A stretch of DNA of 64,000 bases from Modicisalibacter luteus DSM 23508 (lineage in GTDB: Bacteria > Pseudomonadota > Gammaproteobacteria > Pseudomonadales > Halomonadaceae), in the NCBI RefSeq assembly GCF_000378505.1, contig NZ_KB899994.1:186001-250000 (forward strand). Reading direction: 5' to 3'. Each line of letters opens with the position of its first letter. Position 1 is the first letter of the stretch. A model generated the notes under the pieces. That model did not search any database, had not been told where the DNA came from, and saw only the letters and a program-made list of their open reading frames with translations. Below, in pieces: positions 8,398 to 16,603 of this stretch. The translations under genes and the position numbers were made by a program.

Positions 8398-10119
8398 TTA
8401 CCCTTGCAGACGTTCACGCAGGAAAGCGGCCACATCGTCGGCCGGAATCATGGTATTGGCCTCGTCACGGCGACCCTTGTATTCGAGTTCGCCATTGTCC
8501 AGACCGCGATCGCCGATGACGATGCGGTGGGGAATCCCGATTAGTTCCTGATCGGCGAACTTGACGCCGGGGCGCAGGTCACGGTCATCGAGCAGAACGT
8601 CGAAACCTTGAGCCGTAAGGTCGGCATAGAGACGTTCGGCGGTTTCCCTGACGCGCTCGGACTTGTGCGCATTCATCGGTACCAGGACGACCTCGAAGGG
8701 GGCGATCGTATTGGGCCAGATGATCCCGTTAGCATCGTGATTCTGTTCGATGGCCGCAGCGACGATGCGGGTCACGCCGATGCCGTAGCAGCCCATCCAA
8801 AGCGTGGCAGCCTTGCCGTTCTCGCCGAGCACGGTGGCGTTCATGGCTTCGGAATACTTCTTGCCGAGCTGGAAGATGTGGCCCACCTCGATGCCGCGTT
8901 TGATGGATAGGGTGCCTTTGCCGTCCGGGGACGGATCGCCCTCTACCACGTTACGGATGTCGGCCACCTTGGGCAGGGCGACATCGCGCTCCCAATTGAT
9001 GCCGAAGTAATGCTTGCCATCGATGTTAGCGCCAGCGCCAAAGTCACTCATCAACGCCACGCTGCGGTCGATGACGATCGGCATGTCGAGGTTGACCGGA
9101 CCCAGTGAGCCGGGGCCAGCCCCTACGCTATTGCGAATCTCTTCTTCGCTGGCCATGGTCAGGGGGGCCTTGACCTCAGGCAAGTTCTCGGCCTTGATTT
9201 CGTTAAGCTCGTGATCGCCACGCACCAGCAAGGCGATCAGACCGCCTTCTGCGGCATGGACCATCAACGTCTTGATGGTCTTCTCGATGGGCAGGCCATG
9301 CTGCTCGACCAGAGTGGCGATGGTCTTGGCGTGCGGCGTGTCGACCAGACGCAGTTCCTCGCTGGGCTGAGCGCGCTCGGTGCTCGCTCCCTGCGGGGCC
9401 GGCAATGCCTCGGCTTTTTCTATATTGGCGGCATAATCGGAGTCGCTGGAGAACACGATGTCGTCCTCGCCGGAATCCGCAAGGACATGAAACTCATGTG
9501 AGCCGGTGCCACCGATGGCGCCGTTGTCAGCCAATACGGGGCGGAAATCCAGGCCCAGACGCGTAAAGATGCGCACATAGGCATCGTACATGACCTGATA
9601 GCCTTCCTTCAGCGAGTCTTCATCGACATGGAAGGAGTAGGCATCCTTCATGATGAATTCTCGCGAGCGCATTACTCCGAAGCGCGGGCGGATCTCGTCG
9701 CGGAACTTGGTCTGGATTTGGTAGAAATTACTCGGCAACTGCTTGTAGCTGTTGATTTCGCGGCGCACCAGGTCGGTAATGACCTCTTCGTGCGTCGGCC
9801 CGAAGCAGTAGTCGCGCTGGTGACGATCAATGATGCGCAGCAGCTCAGGGCCGTACTGTTCCCAGCGCCCCGACTCCTGCCACAGCTCCGACGGCTGAAC
9901 GGCAGTCATCAGGATTTCCTGGGCACCGGCGCGATCCATCTCCTCGCGGACGATGCGCTCGACCTTGCGCAAGGTACGCAAGCCTACCGGTAGCCAGGTG
10001 TACAGCCCCGAAGTCAGTCGGCGGATCATGCCGGCCCGCAGCATCAACTGGTGGCTGACGACCTCGGCATCGGCGGGTGTTTCCTTGAGGGTGGCGATCA
10101 ACAATTGACTGGCGCGCAT
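8398..10119 (-). CDS. proS: Prolyl-tRNA synthetase
   Basis: A 573-residue class II aminoacyl-tRNA synthetase of bacterial type (E. coli ProS is 572). It attaches proline to tRNA-Pro in the cytoplasm. Motif 2 is seen in [19 protein letters not shown], and motif 3 in [17 protein letters not shown]. Between them, about residues 225-405, lies the INS editing domain that deacylates Ala-tRNA-Pro (includes TIKTLMVHA). The anticodon-binding domain forms the C-terminus ([20 protein letters not shown]). The lytic transglycosylase gene follows directly. Confidence 0.97.
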   Translation of the reverse strand: MRASQLLIATLKETPADAEVVSHQLMLRAGMIRRLTSGLYTWLPVGLRTLRKVERIVREEMDRAGAQEILMTAVQPSELWQESGRWEQYGPELLRIIDRHQRDYCFGPTHEEVITDLVRREINSYKQLPSNFYQIQTKFRDEIRPRFGVMRSREFIMKDAYSFHVDEDSLKEGYQVMYDAYVRIFTRLGLDFRPVLADNGAIGGTGSHEFHVLADSGEDDIVFSSDSDYAANIEKAEALPAPQGASTERAQPSEELRLVDTPHAKTIATLVEQHGLPIEKTIKTLMVHAAEGGLIALLVRGDHELNEIKAENLPEVKAPLTMASEEEIRNSVGAGPGSLGPVNLDMPIVIDRSVALMSDFGAGANIDGKHYFGINWERDVALPKVADIRNVVEGDPSPDGKGTLSIKRGIEVGHIFQLGKKYSEAMNATVLGENGKAATLWMGCYGIGVTRIVAAAIEQNHDANGIIWPNTIAPFEVVLVPMNAHKSERVRETAERLYADLTAQGFDVLLDDRDLRPGVKFADQELIGIPHRIVIGDRGLDNGELEYKGRRDEANTMIPADDVAAFLRERLQG

Positions 10120-10203
10120 GTGTCCGGCGATTCCTTCATAAGGGTAAACGTGCTTGGGTGCATTGTACGGCCAAGCGTGAGCGGCGGCAAAAGCCCCCGT
10201 TGT

Positions 10204-11100
10204 TCAGCGCAGGGACTGGCGTTTTACCGCCCGGTCGAGTCGTTCGTGCTGTAGCGCCCAATCATCATGATTGTTGACCTGACCGGAATGGCGCAGTTCA
10301 CGAATGGCTTCCAGGTCGAGACGGGCAAATTGCCAACCGGGTGTGCTGTCACCTGCCCTCGTGAGCACGCCATCCGGCGGAAAGCCGTGGTCACAAGGCG
10401 TATAGACGGCGGCTCGACCGATGTTGATATCCACGGCCGGTGACCATAACGCTTCACCGATCGTGGGCGAATGGATTACTGCCACTTGCTGTTCAATGGC
10501 ACGGGCCTGGGCGCACCAACGTACGCGATGGTAGCCGGCATCGGTGTCGGTGCAACTAGGTACCAGCAGGAGCTCGGCGCCAGCTTCCACCAAGGCTCGG
10601 GCGAGCAAGGGAAACTCGCTGTCATAGCAGATCAGTATGCCGATTCTACCGGCAGAAGTATCGAACACCTTGAGGTCCTGACCGGGGCTGATACCCCATG
10701 GTCCGTTCTCAAAGCGGGTCATGATCTGCTTGTCCTGAAAATCGATGCCTGCCGGAGTGCACAGCCAGGCACGATTGACGAAGCGGCCGTCATCTAGCTG
10801 CCAGGGTATGGACGGGGCGAGCAGGGTAATGCCGTGGCGCCGTGCGAGGTCCCGCCAAGTGTCCACCACGTCGTCTCGCATGGGCTGCAAGGCACTGACT
10901 TGGGCATGCAGATCGTCCCGGATGGGCTCCGGTAACAACGATGCCAGTTCCATGCTGCCATATTCGGGTAGGACCAGCAGCTGCGAGCCATGATTGACAG
11001 CATCCTGAACCCAGCGTGCCGCTTTGGCCTGAAAATCCGCGAAGGCGCAGAAGGTGTCGATCGGATATTGTGCGGTGGCGACTTCTAGCGTACGAGCCAT
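10204..11100 (-). CDS. Carbon-nitrogen hydrolase (nitrilase superfamily)
   Basis: A 298-residue cytoplasmic amidase of the nitrilase/omega-amidase superfamily. The Glu-Lys-Cys triad is visible: Glu in LVLPEYGSMEL, Lys in FQDKQIMTRFE and Cys in ILICYDSEFPLLA. The substrate cannot be read from sequence; relatives hydrolyse small amides, omega-amides or N-carbamoyl compounds. The start ATG at 11100 overlaps the stop of the upstream GNAT gene as TGATG, indicating translational coupling. This acetyltransferase/amidase pairing points to processing of an amine or amide metabolite, which is inference. Confidence 0.85.
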   Translation of the reverse strand: MARTLEVATAQYPIDTFCAFADFQAKAARWVQDAVNHGSQLLVLPEYGSMELASLLPEPIRDDLHAQVSALQPMRDDVVDTWRDLARRHGITLLAPSIPWQLDDGRFVNRAWLCTPAGIDFQDKQIMTRFENGPWGISPGQDLKVFDTSAGRIGILICYDSEFPLLARALVEAGAELLLVPSCTDTDAGYHRVRWCAQARAIEQQVAVIHSPTIGEALWSPAVDINIGRAAVYTPCDHGFPPDGVLTRAGDSTPGWQFARLDLEAIRELRHSGQVNNHDDWALQHERLDRAVKRQSLR

Positions 11101-11699
11101 CAAGCGAGTTCCTCATTGAGTGACTTGAGCCAGAATGTCATGGGTTTTTCACTCTCACTGGCCTCTCCCAGATCCTTCCAGGCGAAACGCGTCTTCAGTT
11201 CCGGATGGCGGACATAGCCTCGGCTCTTCCAGAAACCATTGAGTGGCTGATAGCCCGCCGGGCGGGCGGGGTGGTCCTCGTCGCGCTGGACGGCGCAGAA
11301 TGCGACTAAATCGTAGCCAGCTTGTCTTGCATGTCGTTCCCGTTCGGCCATGAATGCCTTGCCGATACCTTGGCCACGAAATTCAGGTAAAAGGACGGAC
11401 TCCCCATAATAAAAAATGCGCCCGATGTCGTAATGATGCGCTTCGAACGGAGCCCGAAACTCATCGCACTCATCGCGTAACGGCATGCCGGTGGCCGCGC
11501 CGATCAGGGACTCTTCGGCGAAGGCCAGCACGAACAGGCTATCGGGGCACTCGGCATAACGGCGCAGGTAATCCGCTTCATAATCATGGTCGCCGTCGTA
11601 GAGATAAGGAAAATCGCGGAACACGCGTATACGCAGTGTGGCCAGCGCATCGAGATATGGAGCGATAGCGTTACCCTGTAAACATCTTATATCGGCCAT
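11100..11699 (-). CDS. GNAT-family N-acetyltransferase
   Basis: A 199-residue acetyltransferase-fold protein. The acetyl-CoA-binding motif A is seen in SVLLPEFRGQGIGKAFMAERERHARQ (Q-G-I-G-K), and the preceding strands VLAFAEESLIGAATG match motif D/A. The substrate is unknown. I chose the ATG at 11699 (MADIRCL), after which the GNAT fold begins, over an upstream GTG/ATG extension with no fold similarity. It is first in a two-gene unit with the nitrilase-family gene, joined by a TGATG overlap. Confidence 0.8.
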   Translation of the reverse strand: MADIRCLQGNAIAPYLDALATLRIRVFRDFPYLYDGDHDYEADYLRRYAECPDSLFVLAFAEESLIGAATGMPLRDECDEFRAPFEAHHYDIGRIFYYGESVLLPEFRGQGIGKAFMAERERHARQAGYDLVAFCAVQRDEDHPARPAGYQPLNGFWKSRGYVRHPELKTRFAWKDLGEASESEKPMTFWLKSLNEELA

Positions 11700-11879
11700 G
11701 GGGATCTCGAGATGACAAAGGAATGAAAAGCACCCTACCAAGTGCCTTGATTGTAGGCCAGCCGGCGTTGCGTCTTGGCCGCGCCACACTGCCTGACTGA
11801 GGCACTTCGCCGGTACATTCGCCCTCTATCTCTATATCGTCTCGGGATGGCGGTGACTGGTGGTAACTGACTCGTGAGC

Positions 11880-13085
11880 TTAGCCCGTGGAGCGACGCCC
11901 TACGGCCAGCGCGGCCAGCCCCGCCAGCAAGCCCCAGAATGCCGAGCCGATTCCCAGCATGCCAATGCCTGAGGCGGTTACCAGGAACGTAATCAGGGCG
12001 GCCTCGCGGTGCGTTTCTTCCCTGACAGCCGTGGCCAGGCCTGAACCGATGGTGGCCAGTAGGGCAAGCCCTGCAATGGCCATGATCAGTTCGCGGGGAA
12101 AGGCGGTGAACAGGGCCGTGACCGTCGCGCCGAGCAGGCCCGTGAGCAGATAGAACACACCCGCACTGACCGCAGCGGTATAGCGCCTGGCGGGCTGGTC
12201 GTGCGCTTCCGGCCCCATGCATATGGCCGCGGTGATGGCAGCCAGATTAAAGGCGAAGCCGCCGAACGGGGCCAACGCCAGGGTAACGGCACCCGTCCAA
12301 CCGATCAGTGGCGAGAGGGGAGGGGAGTAGCCTGAAGCACGGATCACGGCGATTCCCGGCAGGTTTTGCGAGGCCATGGTCACCACGAACAAAGGGATTC
12401 CCACCCCGATCAGTGTCGATAGCGAGAAGCTCGGCATCGTGAAGATCGGCACCGCCAGGGCCGGTTCGATGCTCTCGATATCCAACAAGCCCTGCATCAT
12501 GGCGACAGCGATGCCCACGGCCAGTACGCAGACGATGGCATAGCGAGGCCGCAGTCGCTTGGCGAGCAGGTAGGTGATGAACATGCTCAACGGCAGCAGC
12601 CAGCGCGACTCCATGGCAATGAAGATATCCAGCCCGAAACGCAGCAGCACACCGGCCAGCATCGCCGATGCGATCGCTTGGGGGATGCGATGCATAATCC
12701 GCTCGAAGAGACCGGTCACGCCACACAAGGTGATCAGCAAGGCAGAGAACAGGAAAGCGCCGATGGCTTCGCTCATGGGAATGCCTGGCAGGCTGGTGGC
12801 AAGCAGGGCAGCCCCCGGTGTCGACCAGGCCGTGAGCAGGGGCATGCGATAACGCAACGAGAAACCCAGCGTGGTCAGTCCCGTGCCGATGCCCAGCGCC
12901 CATAGCCAGGAACTGATCTGCGCCTGGCTGGCGCCGGCCGCTTCCGCCGCCTGGAAAATGATCGCCGCCGAACTGGTGTAACCCACAAGTACGGCGACGA
13001 ACCCCGACACCACACTGGATGCGGCCATGTCGCGCAGTAACGAGGGTTGTCGTTGCGACTGGGTAGGCGTGGCGTCCTGATTCAT
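11880..13085 (-). CDS. benE: Benzoate/H+ symporter, BenE family
   Basis: A 401-residue integral membrane protein with about 12 hydrophobic helices. The N-terminal pattern (SSVVSGFVAVLVGYTSSAAIIFQAA), the SLRYRMPLLTAWSTPGAALL segment and the FGGFAFNLAAITAAICMG segment are typical of BenE. BenE proteins are annotated as benzoate:proton symporters, but no benzoate catabolic genes are in the window, so the real substrate is open. It is transcribed away from an XRE-cupin regulator at 13185, and a perfect 16-base palindrome lies 20 bases before its start codon, so repression or activation by that regulator is likely. Confidence 0.87.
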   Translation of the reverse strand: MNQDATPTQSQRQPSLLRDMAASSVVSGFVAVLVGYTSSAAIIFQAAEAAGASQAQISSWLWALGIGTGLTTLGFSLRYRMPLLTAWSTPGAALLATSLPGIPMSEAIGAFLFSALLITLCGVTGLFERIMHRIPQAIASAMLAGVLLRFGLDIFIAMESRWLLPLSMFITYLLAKRLRPRYAIVCVLAVGIAVAMMQGLLDIESIEPALAVPIFTMPSFSLSTLIGVGIPLFVVTMASQNLPGIAVIRASGYSPPLSPLIGWTGAVTLALAPFGGFAFNLAAITAAICMGPEAHDQPARRYTAAVSAGVFYLLTGLLGATVTALFTAFPRELIMAIAGLALLATIGSGLATAVREETHREAALITFLVTASGIGMLGIGSAFWGLLAGLAALAVGRRSTG

Positions 13086-13104
13086 GAGAATGTTGCTCCA
13101 GGCT

Positions 13105-13120
13105 GTGCGTTATAACGCAC
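13105..13120. promoter_or_regulatory. Perfect 16-base palindrome between benE and the XRE-cupin gene
   Basis: GTGCGTTATAACGCAC is a perfect inverted repeat. It lies 20 bases upstream of the benE ATG and 65 bases upstream of the divergent regulator start, an expected operator position for local XRE control. A related imperfect copy is at 13144-13155. Binding by the neighbouring regulator is inference. Confidence 0.6.
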
Positions 13121-13143
13121 GAGAGCGTGGAACATACCATCGG

Positions 13144-13155
13144 ACGTTATGACGT
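13144..13155. promoter_or_regulatory. Second, imperfect operator-like palindrome (CGTTAT half-site)
   Basis: ACGTTATGACGT repeats the CGTTAT core of the perfect palindrome, with centres 37 bases apart. It is 29 bases upstream of the regulator start codon, suggesting autoregulation through a second, weaker site. Confidence 0.45.
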
Positions 13156-13184
13156 ACAATGGCTGCTTGCGTTTGGAGTCCTAC

Positions 13185-13754
13185 ATGCAGGAAATCGCCC
13201 AGCACATCGCCATTACCTTGAAAACACTGCGACAGGCACGCGGCTGGAGCCTGGATCGAACCGCCCGGGAGACTGGTGTCAGCAAGGCCATGCTGGGACA
13301 GATCGAGCGTCATGAATCGAGCCCCACCGTGGCTACGCTTTGGAAGATCGCCAGCGGACTCGGTGTGTCGTTTTCTCGGTTTCTCGAAACCCCGATCGTC
13401 GCGGAAGGCACGCTGTTACGCCATGGCCAGGAATCGGCACTGATCGAACGCGAGCCGGGCATGCACGTCGTGCCCCTATTCCCGTTCGAGCCCGATCTGG
13501 GCTTCGAACTATTCGTGATCGATCTGGCCCCCGGGGCGCTCAGCGAATCTGCACCGCATGCCAAGGGCGTGGTGGAACACATCGTGGTCGTCGAAGGAGA
13601 GATGGAAGTCTGCGTTGAAGGCGTCTGGCAGCCTCTAAAACCCGGCGAAGGACTACGCTTTGCGGCCGATAGATCGCATGGCTATCGCAACCGACAGCGT
13701 AGCGCTGCACGTTTTCATGACGTCATTCATTATCCGCGCCGGCTCGACGTCTGA
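13185..13754 (+). CDS. XRE-family transcriptional regulator with C-terminal cupin domain
   Basis: A 189-residue regulator. An N-terminal helix-turn-helix (residues ~8-65: LKTLRQARGWSLDRTARETGVSKAMLGQIERHESSPTVATLWKIA) is followed by a cupin sensor domain (PHAKGVVEHIVVVEGEMEVCVEGVWQPLKPGEGLRF). This layout is common in regulators that sense a small ligand and control an adjacent transporter or catabolic gene. The start ATG at 13185 has GGAG six bases upstream. It is divergent from benE with two related palindromes between them, which makes benE the obvious target. Ligand unknown. Confidence 0.88.
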   Translation: MQEIAQHIAITLKTLRQARGWSLDRTARETGVSKAMLGQIERHESSPTVATLWKIASGLGVSFSRFLETPIVAEGTLLRHGQESALIEREPGMHVVPLFPFEPDLGFELFVIDLAPGALSESAPHAKGVVEHIVVVEGEMEVCVEGVWQPLKPGEGLRFAADRSHGYRNRQRSAARFHDVIHYPRRLDV

Positions 13755-13765
13755 CGCGATCGCGA

Positions 13766-14509
13766 TCATTGCGTGGCATCCAGAACGGTACGTAGACCGA
13801 GGCCGAGCATCAGGGTCAACGAAAAGCTGAGCATGGTGCCAAGCAGGACGTATTCGGTCAGTTTGCGGTCGCGGTCTTCCCGCAAGTCGCCGAACCTGAG
13901 CACCGACTTGGCGGCCAGCAGAAAGCCGATTGGCGTCCATTCACCTGCCAGCACGAACGTCAGCACCAGGAATCTCTCCAGCATGCCGATACGCGCCCCT
14001 GCATCGGCCAAGGTACTGGTGTTGTCGACCTGGGCGCTCCAGCGCCGCATGACGAGGGCAATGAGGATCGACAGGGGACGGGTGATCACCAGGTAAGCCA
14101 GCAGCGTAAGTAGCGTTTCGGGGCGCAGCAGCCACTCACCGAGCGCCATCAGTGCTGCCCAAGGTTGGCTCAGCCACAGCCAGACCAGCAGCACCACGAG
14201 CAGATGAAACAACTGATCGAGCAGAAAATAGCCCAGGCGATCGGCAAGATGACTTTTGGCTATGTCGATACCCAGATGCGTCACGCCGATCACAAGGGCG
14301 CCGGCCATGGCTGCCCCCCACGCTTGATGGGTAATCAGTAGTGCCAAAAGGCTTAGCAGGGCATGCACACCAGCATGCTTGTAGAGGGCGGGGGAGCGGT
14401 GTTGCAGGCTCTTCTTGCTTTGCACCCAGGCCTTTCCCTGCAGCAGGAAATCACCGCCCAGATGGGCCATTAGCAAGGCCAGCAACGTACTGATCGAGTC
14501 CGTCATCAT
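13766..14509 (-). CDS. DUF3307 integral membrane protein
   Basis: A 247-residue membrane protein with about six hydrophobic segments. The N-terminal LLALLMAHLGGDFLLQGKAWVQSK and the ...HAGVHALLSLLALL and THLGIDIAKSHL patterns, with conserved Asp/His in the membrane, are those of the DUF3307 family. Function is not established. Its ATG overlaps the stop of the upstream satD-like gene (ATGATGA), so the two are translated as a coupled pair. The pairing of SatD-type and DUF3307 proteins suggests they act together. Confidence 0.8.
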   Translation of the reverse strand: MMTDSISTLLALLMAHLGGDFLLQGKAWVQSKKSLQHRSPALYKHAGVHALLSLLALLITHQAWGAAMAGALVIGVTHLGIDIAKSHLADRLGYFLLDQLFHLLVVLLVWLWLSQPWAALMALGEWLLRPETLLTLLAYLVITRPLSILIALVMRRWSAQVDNTSTLADAGARIGMLERFLVLTFVLAGEWTPIGFLLAAKSVLRFGDLREDRDRKLTEYVLLGTMLSFSLTLMLGLGLRTVLDATQ

Positions 14510-15147
14510 GCCGAAACGCCTCCCAACGCCTTTTGCATGTACTCGAGATAATCGCGAATCAGTGGCCAACGGGCCGCTACCAGACGGCGATTGATGGTCG
14601 GCTGAGCTCGTCCCAGACGCTTGGCTAATTGTTGCTGAGACTCCTGATACAGCAGGCTGAGCGAGACTACCTCGGCAGAGAAGCGCGACCAGTGGCTGAC
14701 AACGTCATCGGCGAAACGCGTCAACAAGGCAAGATGGTCATCGTCGTCCTGTGCAGAGGTGACGATGGCCAGGCGATCGGGGCTGTCACCCAAAAGATCG
14801 AGGCGACGCCCCGAGAGAACGAAGGCTTCTTCCTGTGCATCGGAAAAATGATTGGTGACAGGCAGACGACCCTCGCCAATGGCCACGGCAATGCGTGCAT
14901 CCCAGAGGTCCGAACGTGACGGCGAGTGGCGGATCAACGCGGCCCGCATCAGGATTGCGGCCAGCATGGCCTGGCTGGGGTCTGGAACGGCAATCTGAAA
15001 ACCATCGCCGCGATAGCGATCGCTACGCGCACCCAGCGCCTTTTGCAACAGACTCAGGCCCTCATCCAACGCGTGGCTGAGCGCTTGTTTGTCTTCGATG
15101 CGTTGAGAGCCAACCACATCGCCGGTCAAGACACTGATGTTGGCCAT
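14506..15147 (-). CDS. SatD-family protein with C-terminal helix-turn-helix
   Basis: A 213-residue soluble protein. It opens with ISVLTGDVVGSQRI, the signature of SatD-like proteins, and contains a nucleotide-cyclase-like central stretch (RYRGDGFQIAVPD). The C-terminal ~50 residues (YQESQQQLAKRLGRAQPTIN) look like a helix-turn-helix. The family name comes from a streptococcal secretion and acid-tolerance locus; the biochemical role is unknown. AAGGAAC precedes the ATG. It sits directly behind an unusually AT-rich, palindrome-packed leader, so autoregulation by its HTH is plausible but inferred. Confidence 0.75.
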   Translation of the reverse strand: MANISVLTGDVVGSQRIEDKQALSHALDEGLSLLQKALGARSDRYRGDGFQIAVPDPSQAMLAAILMRAALIRHSPSRSDLWDARIAVAIGEGRLPVTNHFSDAQEEAFVLSGRRLDLLGDSPDRLAIVTSAQDDDDHLALLTRFADDVVSHWSRFSAEVVSLSLLYQESQQQLAKRLGRAQPTINRRLVAARWPLIRDYLEYMQKALGGVSA

Positions 15148-15168
15148 AGCGGGTTCCTTGTGCGTTTT

Positions 15169-15262
15169 CTATAGGCTAAAAAAGCTATAAGTAAGAAAAA
15201 TAGCCCAATAAGGCTATTATAGATAGTAGGTTTGTAGATACTGTATATATATACAGTATATA
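15169..15262 (-). promoter_or_regulatory. AT-rich promoter/operator cluster upstream of satD-like gene
   Basis: Three inverted repeats are packed in 94 bases. The first is an imperfect TATAGGCT/AGCTATA pair (15170-15189), the second AATAGCC/GGCTATT with a 6-base spacer (15199-15218), and the third a perfect 22-base palindrome centred on alternating TA (15238-15259, arms ATACTGTATAT). Base composition is far more AT-rich than the neighbours. These fit a strong, tightly controlled promoter for the satD/DUF3307 pair. The binding protein is unknown. Confidence 0.55.
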
Positions 15263-15554
15263 ACTGCTTGCTGGATATTGCAGGCATGAGTTGTGTTGGT
15301 ATGTAACCGGTTGGCGCGGTTGGATATTTCAACGCACCAGCTTGCGGGCTGCTTGATCGAGCCCGTGTACGCTCAGGGGGTACATCCGGTCGCCGATCAG
15401 CTCACGTATCAAACGGATGGAAAGGTGTATTTCTACTGCTGTCTCGGTGCCGGATTGAGTCAGGCAAGACGGGGATATCTTCGAGTCAGGCGTTGCAGCC
15501 AGACGGCACTTGGCTCGTCATTGAAAGCCTCGGGGTTGCTCAACATCCCCTTGG
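15263..15554. other. Gene-free stretch between satD operon leader and diguanylate cyclase
   Basis: About 290 bases with no supported gene. On the minus strand, just past the stop of the GGDEF gene, an out-of-frame stretch (~15480-15560) reads like the end of a protein (SNPEAFNDEPSAVWLQRLTR) with no start of its own. It may be a gene relic, but I cannot identify it. Confidence 0.3.
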
Positions 15555-16490
15555 TCAGGTCGTGGAGAGCTGCATGCTTTCCAGCATGTGTTTATCAACG
15601 ATGGAGCTGACACTACAGTTACGCCCCTTTGCCTTGCACTGGTAAAGCGCCGAGTCGGCGCAGGCAATCAGGCTCTCGACATCGATAGGGGTGCCGGGAA
15701 GAGCGGTAGCGACCCCGATACTGACGGTGACCACCGGAGCGGCACTGGATTTCTCGTGGGGAATGCCGACGGCCTGCAGCATGCTACGCATGGCTTCAGC
15801 CAATCTCATGGCTTCATCAAGGCCGACATCGAGCAGTACCACCAGAAACTCCTCGCCGCCCAGGCGAACCACGATATCGGTTTCACGGCGAAAGGTATCG
15901 CGCAGTACGTTGGCAATCTCGACCAGGCATTCATCGCCGGCAGGGTGGCCGTAGTGATCGTTGTAATCCTTGAAATGATCGACATCGACCATCAATGCCG
16001 ACAGTGGCGCCATACGACGCCGGCTCAGCGGTAGAGCGATCTCCAGGCGTTGCTCCAGCAAGCGGCGGTTGCCCAGACCGGTCAGGGGGTCGTTAAGGGT
16101 CTGCTCCAGCAGTCGCTCGTTCTGCTTACGAAGCGTATCCAGGAGCCCTTGTATCTCATTGGTCAGTAGGCCGATATCGTCATTCCGCTCACGCAGCGAC
16201 TTGGGAGGGGCAGCATCGTTACCATTTCGCTGTTGTCTGACGTATTCGACCAGATCATGGACCGGATGCGTGAAACTGCGCTTGAGAAACAGGACCGTCG
16301 CAGCCAAGGCCGCAAGCAGGACCATGCCGGACAAGGCCAGGCGTAGCGGTACGTGAGCCTCTTTCAAAAGATCGAACTGGCGCGTGTCGTGAGCGATCCC
16401 CCATATCAGCGTGCACGACACCAGAAGCAGGGCCGCGAATACGACAAGGAAACGCCGGTGAGTCGGTTTATTGTGCTTCGTGGGCTGCAT
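15555..16490 (-). CDS. Membrane-bound diguanylate cyclase (GGDEF)
   Basis: A 311-residue inner-membrane protein. Two membrane helices (~residues 13-33 and 48-68) flank a short periplasmic loop. A HAMP-like linker then leads to a C-terminal GGDEF domain that starts at NDPLTGLGNRRLL. The active-site signature is GGEEF, fully competent for c-di-GMP synthesis from two GTP. An inhibitory-site RxxD (R-E-T-D) lies exactly five residues before it, so product feedback inhibition is expected. It is the only clearly cyclase-competent protein here, against two EAL phosphodiesterases at 3.9-7.6 kb. It appears monocistronic. Confidence 0.9.
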   Translation of the reverse strand: MQPTKHNKPTHRRFLVVFAALLLVSCTLIWGIAHDTRQFDLLKEAHVPLRLALSGMVLLAALAATVLFLKRSFTHPVHDLVEYVRQQRNGNDAAPPKSLRERNDDIGLLTNEIQGLLDTLRKQNERLLEQTLNDPLTGLGNRRLLEQRLEIALPLSRRRMAPLSALMVDVDHFKDYNDHYGHPAGDECLVEIANVLRDTFRRETDIVVRLGGEEFLVVLLDVGLDEAMRLAEAMRSMLQAVGIPHEKSSAAPVVTVSIGVATALPGTPIDVESLIACADSALYQCKAKGRNCSVSSIVDKHMLESMQLSTT

Positions 16491-16603
16491 GGCTCAGTGC
16501 TGGTGCGGGGCGTCGCGGAAGCACCGCATGGGCACGTCCGAAGGCCGGGTTTCTGAAGTCTCCTTCCTCACGTTTATCGGCCGACGATAGGTATCCTTTA
16601 AGA

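Noticed and set aside
15480-15560. Minus-strand protein-like tail after the diguanylate cyclase stop
   Set aside because: Reads plausibly (SNPEAFNDEPSAVWLQRLTR) but has no start and no family I can name; too short to annotate as a gene.
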